Assembly: GCF_025698545.1 (NCBI RefSeq)
Contig: NC_068567.1
Location: 4,278,001-4,342,000 of the forward strand
Reading direction: 5' to 3'
DNA: 64,000 nt
Source: Gossypium raimondii
Lineage: Eukaryota; Streptophyta; Magnoliopsida; Malvales; Malvaceae
The number at the start of each line of letters is the position of its first letter. Position 1 is the stretch's first letter. This document shows positions 34,854 to 45,435 of the stretch, piece by piece. Both the position numbers and the translations under genes were made by a program. Under the pieces are notes generated by a model that was not told the DNA's origin, searched no databases, and saw nothing but the letters and a program-made list of their open reading frames with translations.

Positions 34854-34910
34854 ATATGAGGTTAAGTTGTAATATAATAAACTCGTTTTCTTTACAACTT
34901 AACCTCATAT
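34854..34910. repeat. Perfect 19-bp inverted repeat
   Basis: ATATGAGGTTAAGTTGTAA (34854-34872) and its exact complement (34892-34910) with a 19-base loop. It may be the core of a small fold-back MITE. Confidence 0.85.
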
Positions 34911-35149
34911 GATAACGGTAACCTTTATTATTATTAATTAAATTACATTAATTTTAATTAATTGTTATCATAAGTGTGTGTTTTCATTATTAATTCTTTT
35001 TATATTAATTTCTATTACTTTAGAAAATTTAACAATTTTGCATGTTATTATCCTTTTTTTCATAGTTAAATTTTATTCTTGGTATAATTTAATAATTTTT
35101 TTATAATTAGGAAATTTTAATAAAATGTACTTTTAAGTTTTATGTATAA

Positions 35150-35342
35150 ATCAACAAACAACAAAATTTTACATTCTAGCCAAATGGACCAAATGACATA
35201 ATAATCTAACTAATATGGTAATGTGCTAAAAGGGCATTTAGTTCACGAAATGTAAGATTACTTAATATGTTACTGACTATGTTGGATTCTTATTTAGTTC
35301 ATTTAGTTGGAATGTAAAATTTTGTTGTTTGATTGACAAATT
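35150..35342. mobile_element. Small fold-back MITE
   Basis: The left arm CAACAAACAACAAAATTTTA (from about 35152, continuing CATTCTAG) is mirrored on the right by GGAATGTAAAATTTTGTTGT (about 35319-35338). The inner words CATTTAGTTCACG and TTTAGTTCATTTAG fit a palindromic design. No TSD assigned. Confidence 0.5.
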
Positions 35343-35649
35343 CTGAAATTACTTAAAAGTAAATTTTGCTAAGTTATCTTTACCATAGAAATTATTAATA
35401 TTTTTAATAGTATAGGTAAAAATGTTAGAATATGGGCTTAGCATCACTGCCTTGTTAATCGAGAAATCATTGATTAACAAGATGAAACTAGTATGTTTGA
35501 TGCATGTTGTCGAAGGATTCTACAAATACATAATGAGGATTCTAATAGTGATGCCTTTACACCGATTTGATTGATTTTGATGTACTCGTTTACTGCTGTT
35601 TTTTCTACTAAAAAAATTTATTGCTTCAATGCATTTCTCTTAACCATGT

Positions 35650-36128
35650 GCCATTCATTCAAGGGATAAGCATTTCGAAGAATATTTGACTAGATAAGGA
35701 GCTTGTTAGAGGTTATGGTATATCATCCTCATCCCCATTATGTGCATTGAAGTTTTACCTTCAAAAAGCCATTGATTCAATGAGTGGAGAGTGTTTTTTG
35801 GAGGTAGTTCTCAAAGTAAAGGAGTTTCCTCCTTCCTTTATTACTTGGATTATAGGATGCATAACTAGTCCAAGATTCTCAATATCTGAAAATGAAAGCT
35901 TGAAAGGATATTTCTGAAGAGAGGGATCTCTTGTCCCTATACATCTTTGTCATTGTTATGAATATTCTATCTTGTATGCTTAATGTGGCTGGAGCTAGCA
36001 ACATTTTTCAGTATTCTCTTAAAGCTCAAAAGATTGAGTTAACTCATGTGCTTTGTAGATGACTTGCTCATTTCTGTCAAAGGAAAAATAGAGTTTGTTA
36101 TTGGAGTTCAATGAGTTCAAAACTTCTA
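35650..36128 (+). mobile_element. LINE reverse transcriptase fragment (degenerate)
   Basis: Conceptual reading on the plus strand shows plant LINE reverse transcriptase pieces: SSSPLCALKFYLQKAIDSMSGECFLEVV (family ...PRCALKIDLKKAFDSVSWDF), FPPSFITWIIGCITSPRFSISENESLKGYF, and LFVIVMNILSCMLN. The region that should hold the catalytic FADDL instead reads CR-stop-LAHF (GATGAC is preserved in another frame). Several frame breaks and a stop after GYF make it non-functional. About 480 bp; 5' and 3' ends lost. A family D SINE-like copy lies immediately downstream. Confidence 0.8.
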
Positions 36129-36159
36129 GCAAAATAGTTGACTGAATCTTAGCTTGATT

Positions 36160-36300
36160 AACATAGGTATTGTTGCCATGCAGGAGGATGTGGGTTCGAG
36201 TGCACTGAAGCGTATTATTCTCCTATTTATAAGTTGAAAAGGGATCATTATGAATAGTTTTAGACATTATGTCAGAAAGAGCATATATGATTGTTAAAAA
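36160..36300 (+). repeat. SINE-like family D, copy 5
   Basis: GGTATTGTTGCCATGCAGGAGG, ATGTGGGTTCGAGTGCACTG, AAGCGTATTATTCTCCTATTT, GGATCATTATGAATAGTTTTAG and CATTATGTCAGAAAGAGCA follow the family order, ending near a run of A. Confidence 0.7.
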
Positions 36301-36544
36301 AAACTTCTAGCAAAATAGCAAATATAACATAGATTGCCCAAAACTTTCCAAATGATTTATGCATATATAAAAAGGTTTTACAAATGAAAATAATGCTTGA
36401 TATAATAAGAATTTGGTATCTCTTCAAGCATTGAACATTTCAATATATATATTTGGAACTAATTTACTTTTCTTGTTTATTTTAAAGTAAAAATAATAAT
36501 TATTTTAATATTTATAATTATTCTTGCCAACAACATTATCTCCA

Positions 36545-36795
36545 AATTTCAAAATTAGGTCAGCAGGCCCTAGTTCCCCTAAAATAGAAAAATTTTCATT
36601 TAGATTCTTTGAAATTTTAAAATTTTAAATTAGTAAAGATAAAATTACACTTTGGCCCTTAAAATGATAAAAATTGATTTAATCCTTTAAAAATTATAAA
36701 GATATAAGTTATTAAAATGGTGAAATTATATTTTACTATCGTAAAAATTATAATTTAATTTCTACCCTTAAAAAATTTATAGCTTTACGCTTGCC
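36545..36795 (-). repeat. Dispersed repeat family B, copy 4 (inverted)
   Basis: On the plus strand CAGGCCCTAGTTCCCCTAAAATAG ... ACACTTTGGCCCTTAAAATGATAAAAATTGATTTAATCC ... TAATTTAATTTCTACCC, the complement of the copies at 15380, 16735 and 24340. Confidence 0.65.
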
Positions 36796-37330
36796 ACTTG
36801 AACCAAGAAATTGTTAGCTAATAAGGGTACTTGATAAACTCAAAAAAATAAATATATATATATATATATTTAGAAGATGATAACATGGATTATTCAAGAA
36901 TTAAACTTGACCGATTGAGTTTTAACTCGATCGACATCAACATTAATATAAATTTTTTACGGTAATATATTTTATTGAATAGAGATGGAAAAGGAATATT
37001 TGTCTAAAATTGTGAAACATTATTTAAAAAAAATAGATAGTATTTGTTTCCACTTAATTCATTAAGCAATATTTCTGACTTTGAGAATACTAAAAGTAGC
37101 AAACATAACCCGAGATATACTGATTCTTACTTCAATGATTAATCCCTGCCGTCTGATTTAATTACCACACTTTACCTGATCATCAAGCGCGTGACGGTGA
37201 CACCAAAAAATAAAAGCCATATTTCCAATTTTATCCTCGTCCACTGTCTCGAAATTACAACTTTATCATCCCTCGATTAAAAAGAAAAAGAGTACTGATC
37301 ATTTCATTCCCTGTAAACACTGTCACGCTC

Positions 37331-37338
37331 TATAAAAC
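37331..37338 (+). promoter_or_regulatory. TATA box of the FORKED-like gene
   Basis: TATAAAAC, 63 bp before the ATG at 37402, followed by a CT-rich then A-rich leader without upstream ATGs. Confidence 0.6.
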
Positions 37339-37401
37339 TCGTCACATTTCCTTCTCTCACAAAAAAAAGAAAAACCTTTCCTTCCCCAAAAGAAAAAAAA
37401 A

Positions 37402-40148
37402 ATGGAGAAACCCGTTGTGCAACCATGGAGACCGGAGCTGATTCCGGTGCCGGTGCCGGCACCGTTTAGGCCACCGGAGACGCCGTTGGAACCAATGGAG
37501 TTCTTGTCACGTTCATGGAGTGTTTCAGCTTTGGAAGTTTCAAGGGCTTTAGCTCCTTCTCAGCCTCATCCTTCCTCATCGTCCCATCAAATGTGCTTGA
37601 AAGGTTCTTCTTCAAGTGGTAATGTCGTTATACTAGAAGACATAGCCGGTGAACTTGAAGAAAACGGGATAGTTTCAGGCAACCCTTTCTCTTTCGCTTC
37701 ATCTGAAACTTCCCAGATGGTCCTTGAAAGAATCATGTCACAATCGGTAAGTTTAGCAAAAAAAAAAAAAACAACAACCTATGTCAAGACAAAAGGAACA
37801 TCTTTTTATTTTTTTGGTTTTATTGTTTCCCTTGTAAAACAAAAATTCTATTGTTTCAAAGGTTTTCTCTTTTGTCTTTTAACAGCAAGAAGTATCTCCA
37901 AGAACATCCGGCAGGTTATCTCATAGCAGCGGGCCATTAACAGATAGCCCCCCTGTTTCACCTTCTGAGATTGATGATGTTAAGGTTTGTTTTTATGTTT
38001 GAACCCATGTCTATATTTTGCTGTTTTTTTTATCATAATATTCGAATTCGAAACAGCAACGAGCTCTTTGTTTTTTCAAAAATGGACACATTCAACAATA
38101 ATTTGGTAAATACGAAGTATAAAAAACCAAAAAAAAAAAGGGGAAAAAATTGTGAAAATTATTTGGTTTTTATCTTTAAAGGAATCGAAATTTTGTGGAT
38201 AAGTGTTTGTTTTTTTTTACCACAGTTTTAGGCATTTTCTGAGTCACTGACTCAGTAACATAAATATCAGGCTTTCTCAGAGACAGATGGAGAAGAAAGT
38301 GAGAATGGGTTCCTGTGTTTTTGCTTCACTTTATTCAATGTAAATAATTTTTTTTTAAAAAGATAAATGATGGTCATTTTAAACAACAAAAAGAAAAAAG
38401 CTGTTTCCTTTCATTATTTCAATGGAGGTTACACTTACAGCTTAGTACTGTGTTTTTTTTTTATTACCAATGTTGCCCTTGTCTGTTTTTTAGTTTCTGT
38501 GTGAAAATTTTGTTACGTTCTTTTGGTATGAGTCAGTACGCGGGGCGCGTTGGTCCCTATAACGATTTGTTTTACCTTTCATAAAATTGGAAGCTTTCTT
38601 TAATGGCGGTGGTTGTTTGTTATGATATCAAATTTCTTTTCTGTTTTTTTTAAAAAATTTTGAATGGCGGTGGATGATTTCAATTTTGCAGCAATTTTGC
38701 CGCGCTAGTAATTCCCTCAACATGCAGTACCGTACAAACACGGGGATAGGGGCGGCTACTCCTGCAACAACTGCCGTGACGGGTGGTGGGAAGACTGTGG
38801 GCCGATGGTTGAAGGATAGAAGAGAGAAGAAGAAGGAAGAAACGCGGGCTCAGAACGCTCAGCTACATGCAGCCATTTCTGTTGCCGGGGTAGCAGCAGC
38901 CGTGGCAGCTTACGCGGCAGCCACTGCTGCTTCCTCGAGCGCTGGGAAAGATGAGCAGAGGGCAAAGACGGACATGGCTGTGGCATCGGCTGCCACTCTT
39001 GTTGCTGCACAATGCGTGGAGACAGCTGAAGCCATGGGAGCCGAGCGTGATCATTTGACCTCCGTCATCAGCTCCGCCGTCAATGTCCGGTCTGCTGGAG
39101 ATATCATGACCTTAACTGCTGGTGCAGCAACAGGTATACATATACATACATACATATAATTTGAAATTGAAATGGTTGAATTAATGGTGGGAAATTGTTA
39201 TCAATGGCAGCATTAAGAGGGGCAGCCACATTGAAGGCAAGGGCATTGAAAGAGGTATGGAACATAGCAGCTGTAATCCCTGTTGAAAATAATAAAAATG
39301 GTGGCAATGGTAGCAATGGTAGCTCCAATGGCAGCTTTAGTGGTGAGCTTCTCCCTGAAGAGAATTTCTTGGGGATCTGCAGCAGAGAATTGCTTGCCAG
39401 AGGCTGTGAGCTTCTCAAGCGCACGAGAAAAGGTAAGCACAACACTCGCCCGAGTCCGGGCATCATCGAACAACGCATTTTGACATGATGTTTACCATTG
39501 TTGTGAATATTGCAGGTGATCTTCACTGGAAAGTTGTCTCTGTTTATATCAACAGAATGAACCAGGTACCCATACCAAATTGCTCAATTATTGTCGGGCG
39601 GGAAACGATTGTGTTCGAGTCTTCAGTTCGATTATGTTCAATTATTGGGGAATCAGTCTTATTTGCTTCTTTTGTTTAACATTCTTTTGAAACTTCTTTT
39701 TGTTACAAGGTTATGTTAAAGATGAAGAGTAGACATGTTGCTGGGACCATCACAAAAAAGAAAAAGAGTAAGTGATTATTAGCTTTGTCTTTCTCTAATA
39801 ATGTGAAAAATAAAATAAATTCAGAAATGGATGTGGTGCTTTCTTTGTTCCATTTGGGGATTTGAGAAAGCTAAAAGTAAAAAAGAAAAATCAAAAGGGA
39901 TTGTCTTTAACATTCTTCAATTTTTTTTTGCAGATGTTGTCTTGGAGGTGATTAAAGATATGCCAGCATGGCCTGGCCGCCACTTGCTCGAAGGCGGGGA
40001 AAACCGGAGATACTTCGGGTTAAAGACGGTTATGCGCGGGGTCGTAGAGTTCGAGTGCAAGAGCCAAAGAGAGTATGATATTTGGACTCAAGGTGTATCA
40101 AGGCTGCTATCCATTGCTGCTGAGAAGAACAATAGAAATAGGATTTGA
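37402..40148 (+). CDS. FL: FORKED-like / VAN3-binding protein (DUF828 + PH-like)
   Basis: Seven exons: 37402-37746, 37886-37984, 38692-39133, 39211-39432, 39516-39565, 39710-39767 and 39934-40148, giving 1431 nt and 476 aa. The N-terminus holds the family hallmark [21 protein letters not shown]. The central region has [44 protein letters not shown] (basic then Ala-rich), then [27 protein letters not shown]. The last about 110 residues form a PH-like domain ending [26 protein letters not shown]. In Arabidopsis, relatives (VAB/FKD1, FL proteins) bind the ARF-GAP VAN3 and phosphoinositides at the trans-Golgi/plasma membrane, helping PIN1 traffic and leaf vein closure; that role here is by homology. 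[12 protein letters not shown] low-complexity insert precedes [14 protein letters not shown]. There is no sign of damage. Confidence 0.93.
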
Positions 40149-40159
40149 AGCTTTGGGTT

Positions 40160-41740
40160 CACATTCAGGGAGTGAAATTTGACAGAAAGGGTATACATAT
40201 TTGCGGAAATTGTAGCCATTTAGGATCTCAAATGCTTTCTTGGAACATATTTGATATTTGGGGTTGTTTAATCTTGTATAAAGTTGGAAATTAAAGAGGA
40301 AAAAAAAGTTTATCCTAATGGATTTGTGGGCTTTTTTTTTTTTTTTTTTGAACTTAAAAAAAAAGGGTAAAGCTGTTTTGAATGAAAGTACCCAAATGCA
40401 TGTGATCCAAGTTGCTTTGTTCTTTCACTATTGAGGAAACACAAAATTTGGGGTATCTTGGACTAGGGGGATGGTCAAAAAGGAGAAGAAAGGGATCCCA
40501 TCTTGATGAAGGAATATATATATATGTTCTTTATTATATATATTTTCATGTGAACTAAAGTTTTTTTCTTTTTCATTTGTTTTTTTTAAATTACCCCTTC
40601 GGCTCTAGGATTTAGGTGGTGTTGTGTATGGTGGGACTATGATTGTAATGGCTTGGACTTGGTGAATCAAGGACTTTGATAAGAATATTTTACCTTTTAT
40701 TAGTTAGAATGTTTTTGGATTATGATATTATTTTATGTAGGATAATGGAGTAGACAAGGACATAGATTCTAGTTGTGAATGTTTGAAATTTATAACAATC
40801 CCTAAGACACTGTTCCAAATAATGCCTTTTTCAGACTTGGATCAACACTGAGATGGATCCATGCTATCATGCAATATTTTAATTGAAATTGTGTAATGGG
40901 TTTGCTTTGTTTATGACAGATTGTTTATGTTTGGGGTGATAAGCTCATGCTATTGAAATGAAAAAGGTTGATGTTGTCCAAATGTAAACTCCCCCAAAAA
41001 AAACCCTAGATTTTTGTCTTACTTGATCCACACAAAAGGTCTTCTTCTGGGCTTCTTACAAGAACTTGTAATGCAAGAAACAAAATTAGGTGAAATAAAA
41101 AATGAGACTTTTTTTTTGAAGTTTTATTTTGCTTTTAGGATACAACAAGTCGTTAAACAACAAAAGCAGAGTTATGAAAAATAAAATAATAATTACAAAA
41201 CATTATTGCACAACCAAACTCAAGCCCGAGTGTCGAAAGACTTTACACAAGTCATAAGAATTTATCAATATGGAATTACTAACACTGCAAACTATTAACA
41301 ATCTCTCACTAGTTTGGAATGTTAGTAATTGATTTGCCTTTCACACAAATGAAATTATGCCTATAAGATGGTATCTCTCGATTTGAACCATCTATTAACA
41401 AATGTACTTTACGGTTATGTGTAAGAATACTATTTATGCCAATAATGTTTATGCAAAGCTAACATTTAACGAAAAATTATGTTGTGCAAGAACACAAGTT
41501 GTGATAATAATTAAATGCGTATTAGAAGTAGTTTTACATTTTTTTATATAAATAAATTTATGGTTAGCCTTTTTTACTACTCTACTTTGGATGTTTTAAG
41601 ATTTTGTTGTATCTTGGAGGCATAGTAAAGCTTAAAAAAAAGTGTCTCCCGCCTCAGAGTTTATTTTATTTCTTTACTATAAGCATTTTTCTAATAGATA
41701 CCCACAGCTTGGAAGTACCCCTTTTTGACCCACAGCTTGA
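40160..41740. other. 3' region of the FORKED-like gene and intergenic DNA
   Basis: The probable 3' UTR runs to about 40310. A 19-base T run at 40331 and an AT-rich stretch follow. No other gene seen. Confidence 0.5.
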
Positions 41741-41749
41741 AAGTATTAC

Positions 41750-42110
41750 TTTATGCCCATAAGAAGTTGTTTATCTCTTTTATGTCTCTCGACCATCTCG
41801 GTATACCACCACCCATGGTTTCCTTATAAATCGAGATTTCACTCTTGAGCTTCTTGATCTCTACACACAACACTTCTACTAGTGCCTCAAGGGCTTAGTT
41901 ATTGTAGACAATCACTCCTAGATTGATCTATATTATTTAAATTATTTATTTAATGAGATTGACTCACATTATTTAAAGAGGTCTAACTAATTATATATTC
42001 TTATCGTTTTTTTGTTATTTTTCATATTATTTATAATTTTAAATCTATATTTTGTTTGAGCTTCTTGATCTCTACGCACAACACTTCTACTAGTGCCTCA
42101 AGGAAATTTT
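41750..42110 (-). mobile_element. Possible Ty3/gypsy gag relic with internal duplication
   Basis: The minus-strand sequence around 41895-41760 resembles the start of a plant gypsy gag (a coiled-coil lead followed by a NFLW-type motif). A 46-bp part of it is present twice as a direct repeat (41846-41891 and 42058-42103, two or so mismatches). Broken and short; assignment from general resemblance only. Confidence 0.35.
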
Positions 42111-44185
42111 GTCAATGTTAGGGTTGAAATTTTATTTGTATTAAAGATGTTTTGGCTGTTAACTTAAAGGAGTCGCATTTTCTATTATCTTTTTAACTTA
42201 GTTGTTAGCTTCTTCTCCATTTTTAGGTTTTAGTTCTTTACTTTTTCGAGCTTAGTTGTTTTAGTGGTAGTTTTATCAATTTTTTTACTGTAGCTTTTCT
42301 TCTTTTTACAATTAGATACTCAAGCTTTCCTTTGTTTTTTGATTTCTCTTCAAGTCCTTTAATATATTTAAGCTTTTTTGAACTTTAAAAGTGTAAAACT
42401 CCTAACTTTAGTTGTGTTTTATTCTCTATTGTTGTTGCTATAATCTTCTCCAAAGAACCCATCAAAAGCCCCAAAGATTTCTCTAACCTTGCTTTTATGT
42501 TTTTTTTTCAATGAATCATCTGAGCATGTATTTGGCTAATATTGTTGTGTTGATGATGGCTAGTAACTAAACTTTATGGTGCTTGGTTGATGGAAATGTT
42601 GCATATTTAGTTTTTGGGTTAGGGACTAAATTGTAAAAACTGGATTAAATCAAATAAACTTCAAAACCTAGAATTGATGTCTTTATGTGAACATTTAGAT
42701 ATGTGAGACCGAGAGGAGAGCCTATTGAGAACCAATTTGATTGTCCCGATTTAGCTTGGTGAGGTTAATAGACAAACTAGACTAAATCATCTAATTTAGT
42801 AAAATGGTGAGCGTGAGGTAAAATTGAACCAATTAGGAGTTCAAACCATTTGTATCTCTAATCCAAGAATTAATGAGCAACATGGAAGTCAACCAACCAC
42901 TTTAACTCTTTGAATTAATTTTTGCACACTTTGGATTACTTTGCAATTTAGTCTTTTTAGGTAGTAGATAGTGTAATTACCCTTGACAATGATTTGTTGT
43001 AATATAATACTTAGTGAGTAGCTAGCTAGACTTCTTGTTTGCATGCATTTTCATTGTTGATCACCTTATCACTCGAACTCTTTTGGGTTCAATCTTCGGA
43101 ATACTCTGTGTTCTGTTCTATTGTAACAAAAAAAAAATACTACAATTGACTTATCACACTTGCAAATAGCCGCTATAGTTCTTATTGTATTTGTGTTGAT
43201 TCCATAGCCTCGGTGCATGCCATGCCGAGGCGCGGTCAGGAAATTCAAAACAGTAAATCACATGTGATTTATTGCATGTCTCAAGACATAACCTCCCAAT
43301 AGCTATATAACAAGTCTCGAGACATTTTGGAAAATCTCGAGACATACATTGCAGGGACAATTTTTAAGCTCAAATTTAATACTTGCAACGGTTTGATTTC
43401 ATCCCCAATGGTCATAAATGTCTACAAACTTGTTCCTTGGTATAAATAGTCTTCAGGATTCAAGAGAAAAACCTCAAATCCTTTATTTTTTTCATTTTCT
43501 CTTGTACGTATCTCTAGGAACTTATTGTTAGGTCTTTTATCATTCTCATTTCCATTCTTTGAGAGAGCCAACACTTGTAAACACACACTTTTGAGAGGTC
43601 CTCATTGCTTACATCCTTTCTCTTGGCTGTAAAGAGTATACTTAAGGTTTTTGAAATACAAAGCCTTAAAAGGATTAAAAAAGATTTTAGTTGAGCCATA
43701 AAAATTAAGAAGGATTTTAGTTAAGCCATTAAAACTAGGAGAAATGTTCTATCTTAGCCTTGTGAAAAAATAGAGATTGTAAATGTTATATATTTTCATT
43801 GAAAGGTAACAATTCAAGTATAATTGTAATATCCCTTCGCTACTTAGACACGTGTCAGTAAGACAGAATGTGTTGACTTTCCTTTTGACTCCACTTAACG
43901 TGGTGTCCTAGTTGACCACCCAACTAGACTAGAGGAATGACATCCTTCCTTTACCAGGACCATCTGCTAGCAAACACTCCTAGCGAGTCCTTCCACTCAT
44001 TGATAATGAGATAATCGTTTGCTTCTAAGGCACTCGCTTTTAGGTGTTGACCCACCTCAAATGTGAACGTACTTTTAATACATTAAGGGGCCATTTAGGT
44101 GTAATAACCTCGTACTGATTAAATTCATAACAAAATGGGTTCCACAATGCATGTCCTTCACGCCCATGAATATCCTTTACGCATT
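42110..44185. other. Intergenic, no gene recognised
   Basis: Mostly AT-rich. At about 43828 TGTAATATCCCTTCGC resembles a gypsy LTR start and the DNA to about 44110 is less AT-rich, but no second end was found. 43200-43330 repeats the word TCTCGAGACAT/TCAAGACAT three times. Confidence 0.4.
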
Positions 44186-44188
44186 TTT

Positions 44189-44412
44189 TGTTGAATCTAG
44201 TGTCCTAGGTATAGTATATTCGTTTTGTATACTTGTATTTTTCAAATAATTTGGTTTAGCAAAATATCCATTGTTTACCTTAATATTCTTTGTTTATTGT
44301 CCTTAATGGTTTTTGTACGCTAAACAAAATAGAAATAAATATTGATTCATTGATTATCTAACATTTCACTAATACTAAGAGGCATTACATGGTCGGATCG
44401 TAATATGAAAAT
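44189..44412 (+). mobile_element. Truncated copia LTR, same family as 32665-34068
   Basis: Starts TGTTGAATCTAGTGTCCTAGG and ends near GGCATTACATGGTCGGATCG. This corresponds, inverted, to the last 225 bp of the LTR at 32665-34068 (CGATCCGACCATGTAATG versus GATCCGACCACGTAATA; ...TCCAACA end). Truncated fossil. Confidence 0.6.
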
Positions 44413-45020
44413 TCTTGGTTAAGGTATACCATGTTAGTGGAGGTAGGCATTTGGGGTCGAACCACCATAAATTGAAGTGTCCAAGTTGTTCTCTCTTGTT
44501 CTTTTATTCTAAAACAGTTTTTAACAAATTTTCAAAATCCCAAATCACCCCTCTTGGTATTTTCAGTCTTTCATTATGTATTAGTTTATCACATTTTTTT
44601 ATATAGTTTAGTATAATTATTCTATTTTAAAAAAGGGTTATGTTTTCGTGTTGTACTCGCTTCGTGTCTTAATTCATGACAATTTTTTATATAATTTGTA
44701 ATACTAATTCAAATTAAAATATATTCATAATTTTAGTGTTGTTAATATTTTTGTCAAAAAATTCAATTTGGCTTATTAATTAAGTTGTCCTTTTATCTTA
44801 TAGTGTTATATATGATTGACAATAAATAAATATATTAAGTTGACAAATTCTAATAGAAACCACCAAAAACAATAATAGTTGCACTAGGATTTTCAAATTG
44901 GATAAATAAGAGAATTAAATTCTTAACTTTTAAAGTATAGAGACTAAATATCAAATTCTATAAAAGTACGGGGACTGATAGCATATTTTAACATTTTATT
45001 AAACATATTTTAGGTTAAAA

Positions 45021-45053
45021 AGCCCAGACTACAGCCCATAAACCCTCAGCCCA
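45021..45053 (+). promoter_or_regulatory. Site II / telobox-like promoter cluster of RPC9
   Basis: AGCCCA occurs three times (45021, 45033, 45048; complement TGGGCT, the plant site II element) around an AAACCCT telobox-like word. Such clusters are typical of growth- and translation-linked housekeeping genes and often bind TCP factors. A CT-rich leader (CTTCTTTTCTTTCCC) follows at 45065. Confidence 0.55.
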
Positions 45054-45435
45054 TACAATTGTGCCTTCTTTTCTTTCCCGCCGGCGCCGCTGGTTCCTTC
45101 TTCTCTTTCTTTATTTTTTTTTTCCATTTTTTCCGGTGGTTTTCTCTTTATCGGCCACCACGACTTCTTCTTCAAAAGCCAATAGCAGTGTCGGGAGGAT
45201 TAGACGCATATCCACGGGTGTGGCCGCCGTTCAGGCTAGTCCGAGCATTTTCTGTTTTGTGATTTATTCATTTATCGATTTATTTCCCTATGCATTATTT
45301 ATATTGTTATAGATATAAATAATATCTATACATTTAATTCTTTGCTATCACATTTGTAGAATATAGCCTTGTAGCTGACACTCCTTGCGCTTGTGTTTTG
45401 CCCTTGCAATTTATCATCTCCTCTACCCCTTGAGG

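Noticed and set aside
39104-39526. Minus-strand open frames opposite the FORKED-like gene
   Set aside because: Shadows of real exons; the plus-strand frame has conserved family motifs and splice sites.
43828-44110. TGTAATATCCC... as a second gypsy LTR
   Set aside because: Only the start resembles one; no matching end or duplication could be found.
45061-45312. Open frame ahead of RPC9 (PSFLSRRRR...)
   Set aside because: Starts without ATG in a CT-rich leader; no family resemblance; RPC9 begins at 45436.
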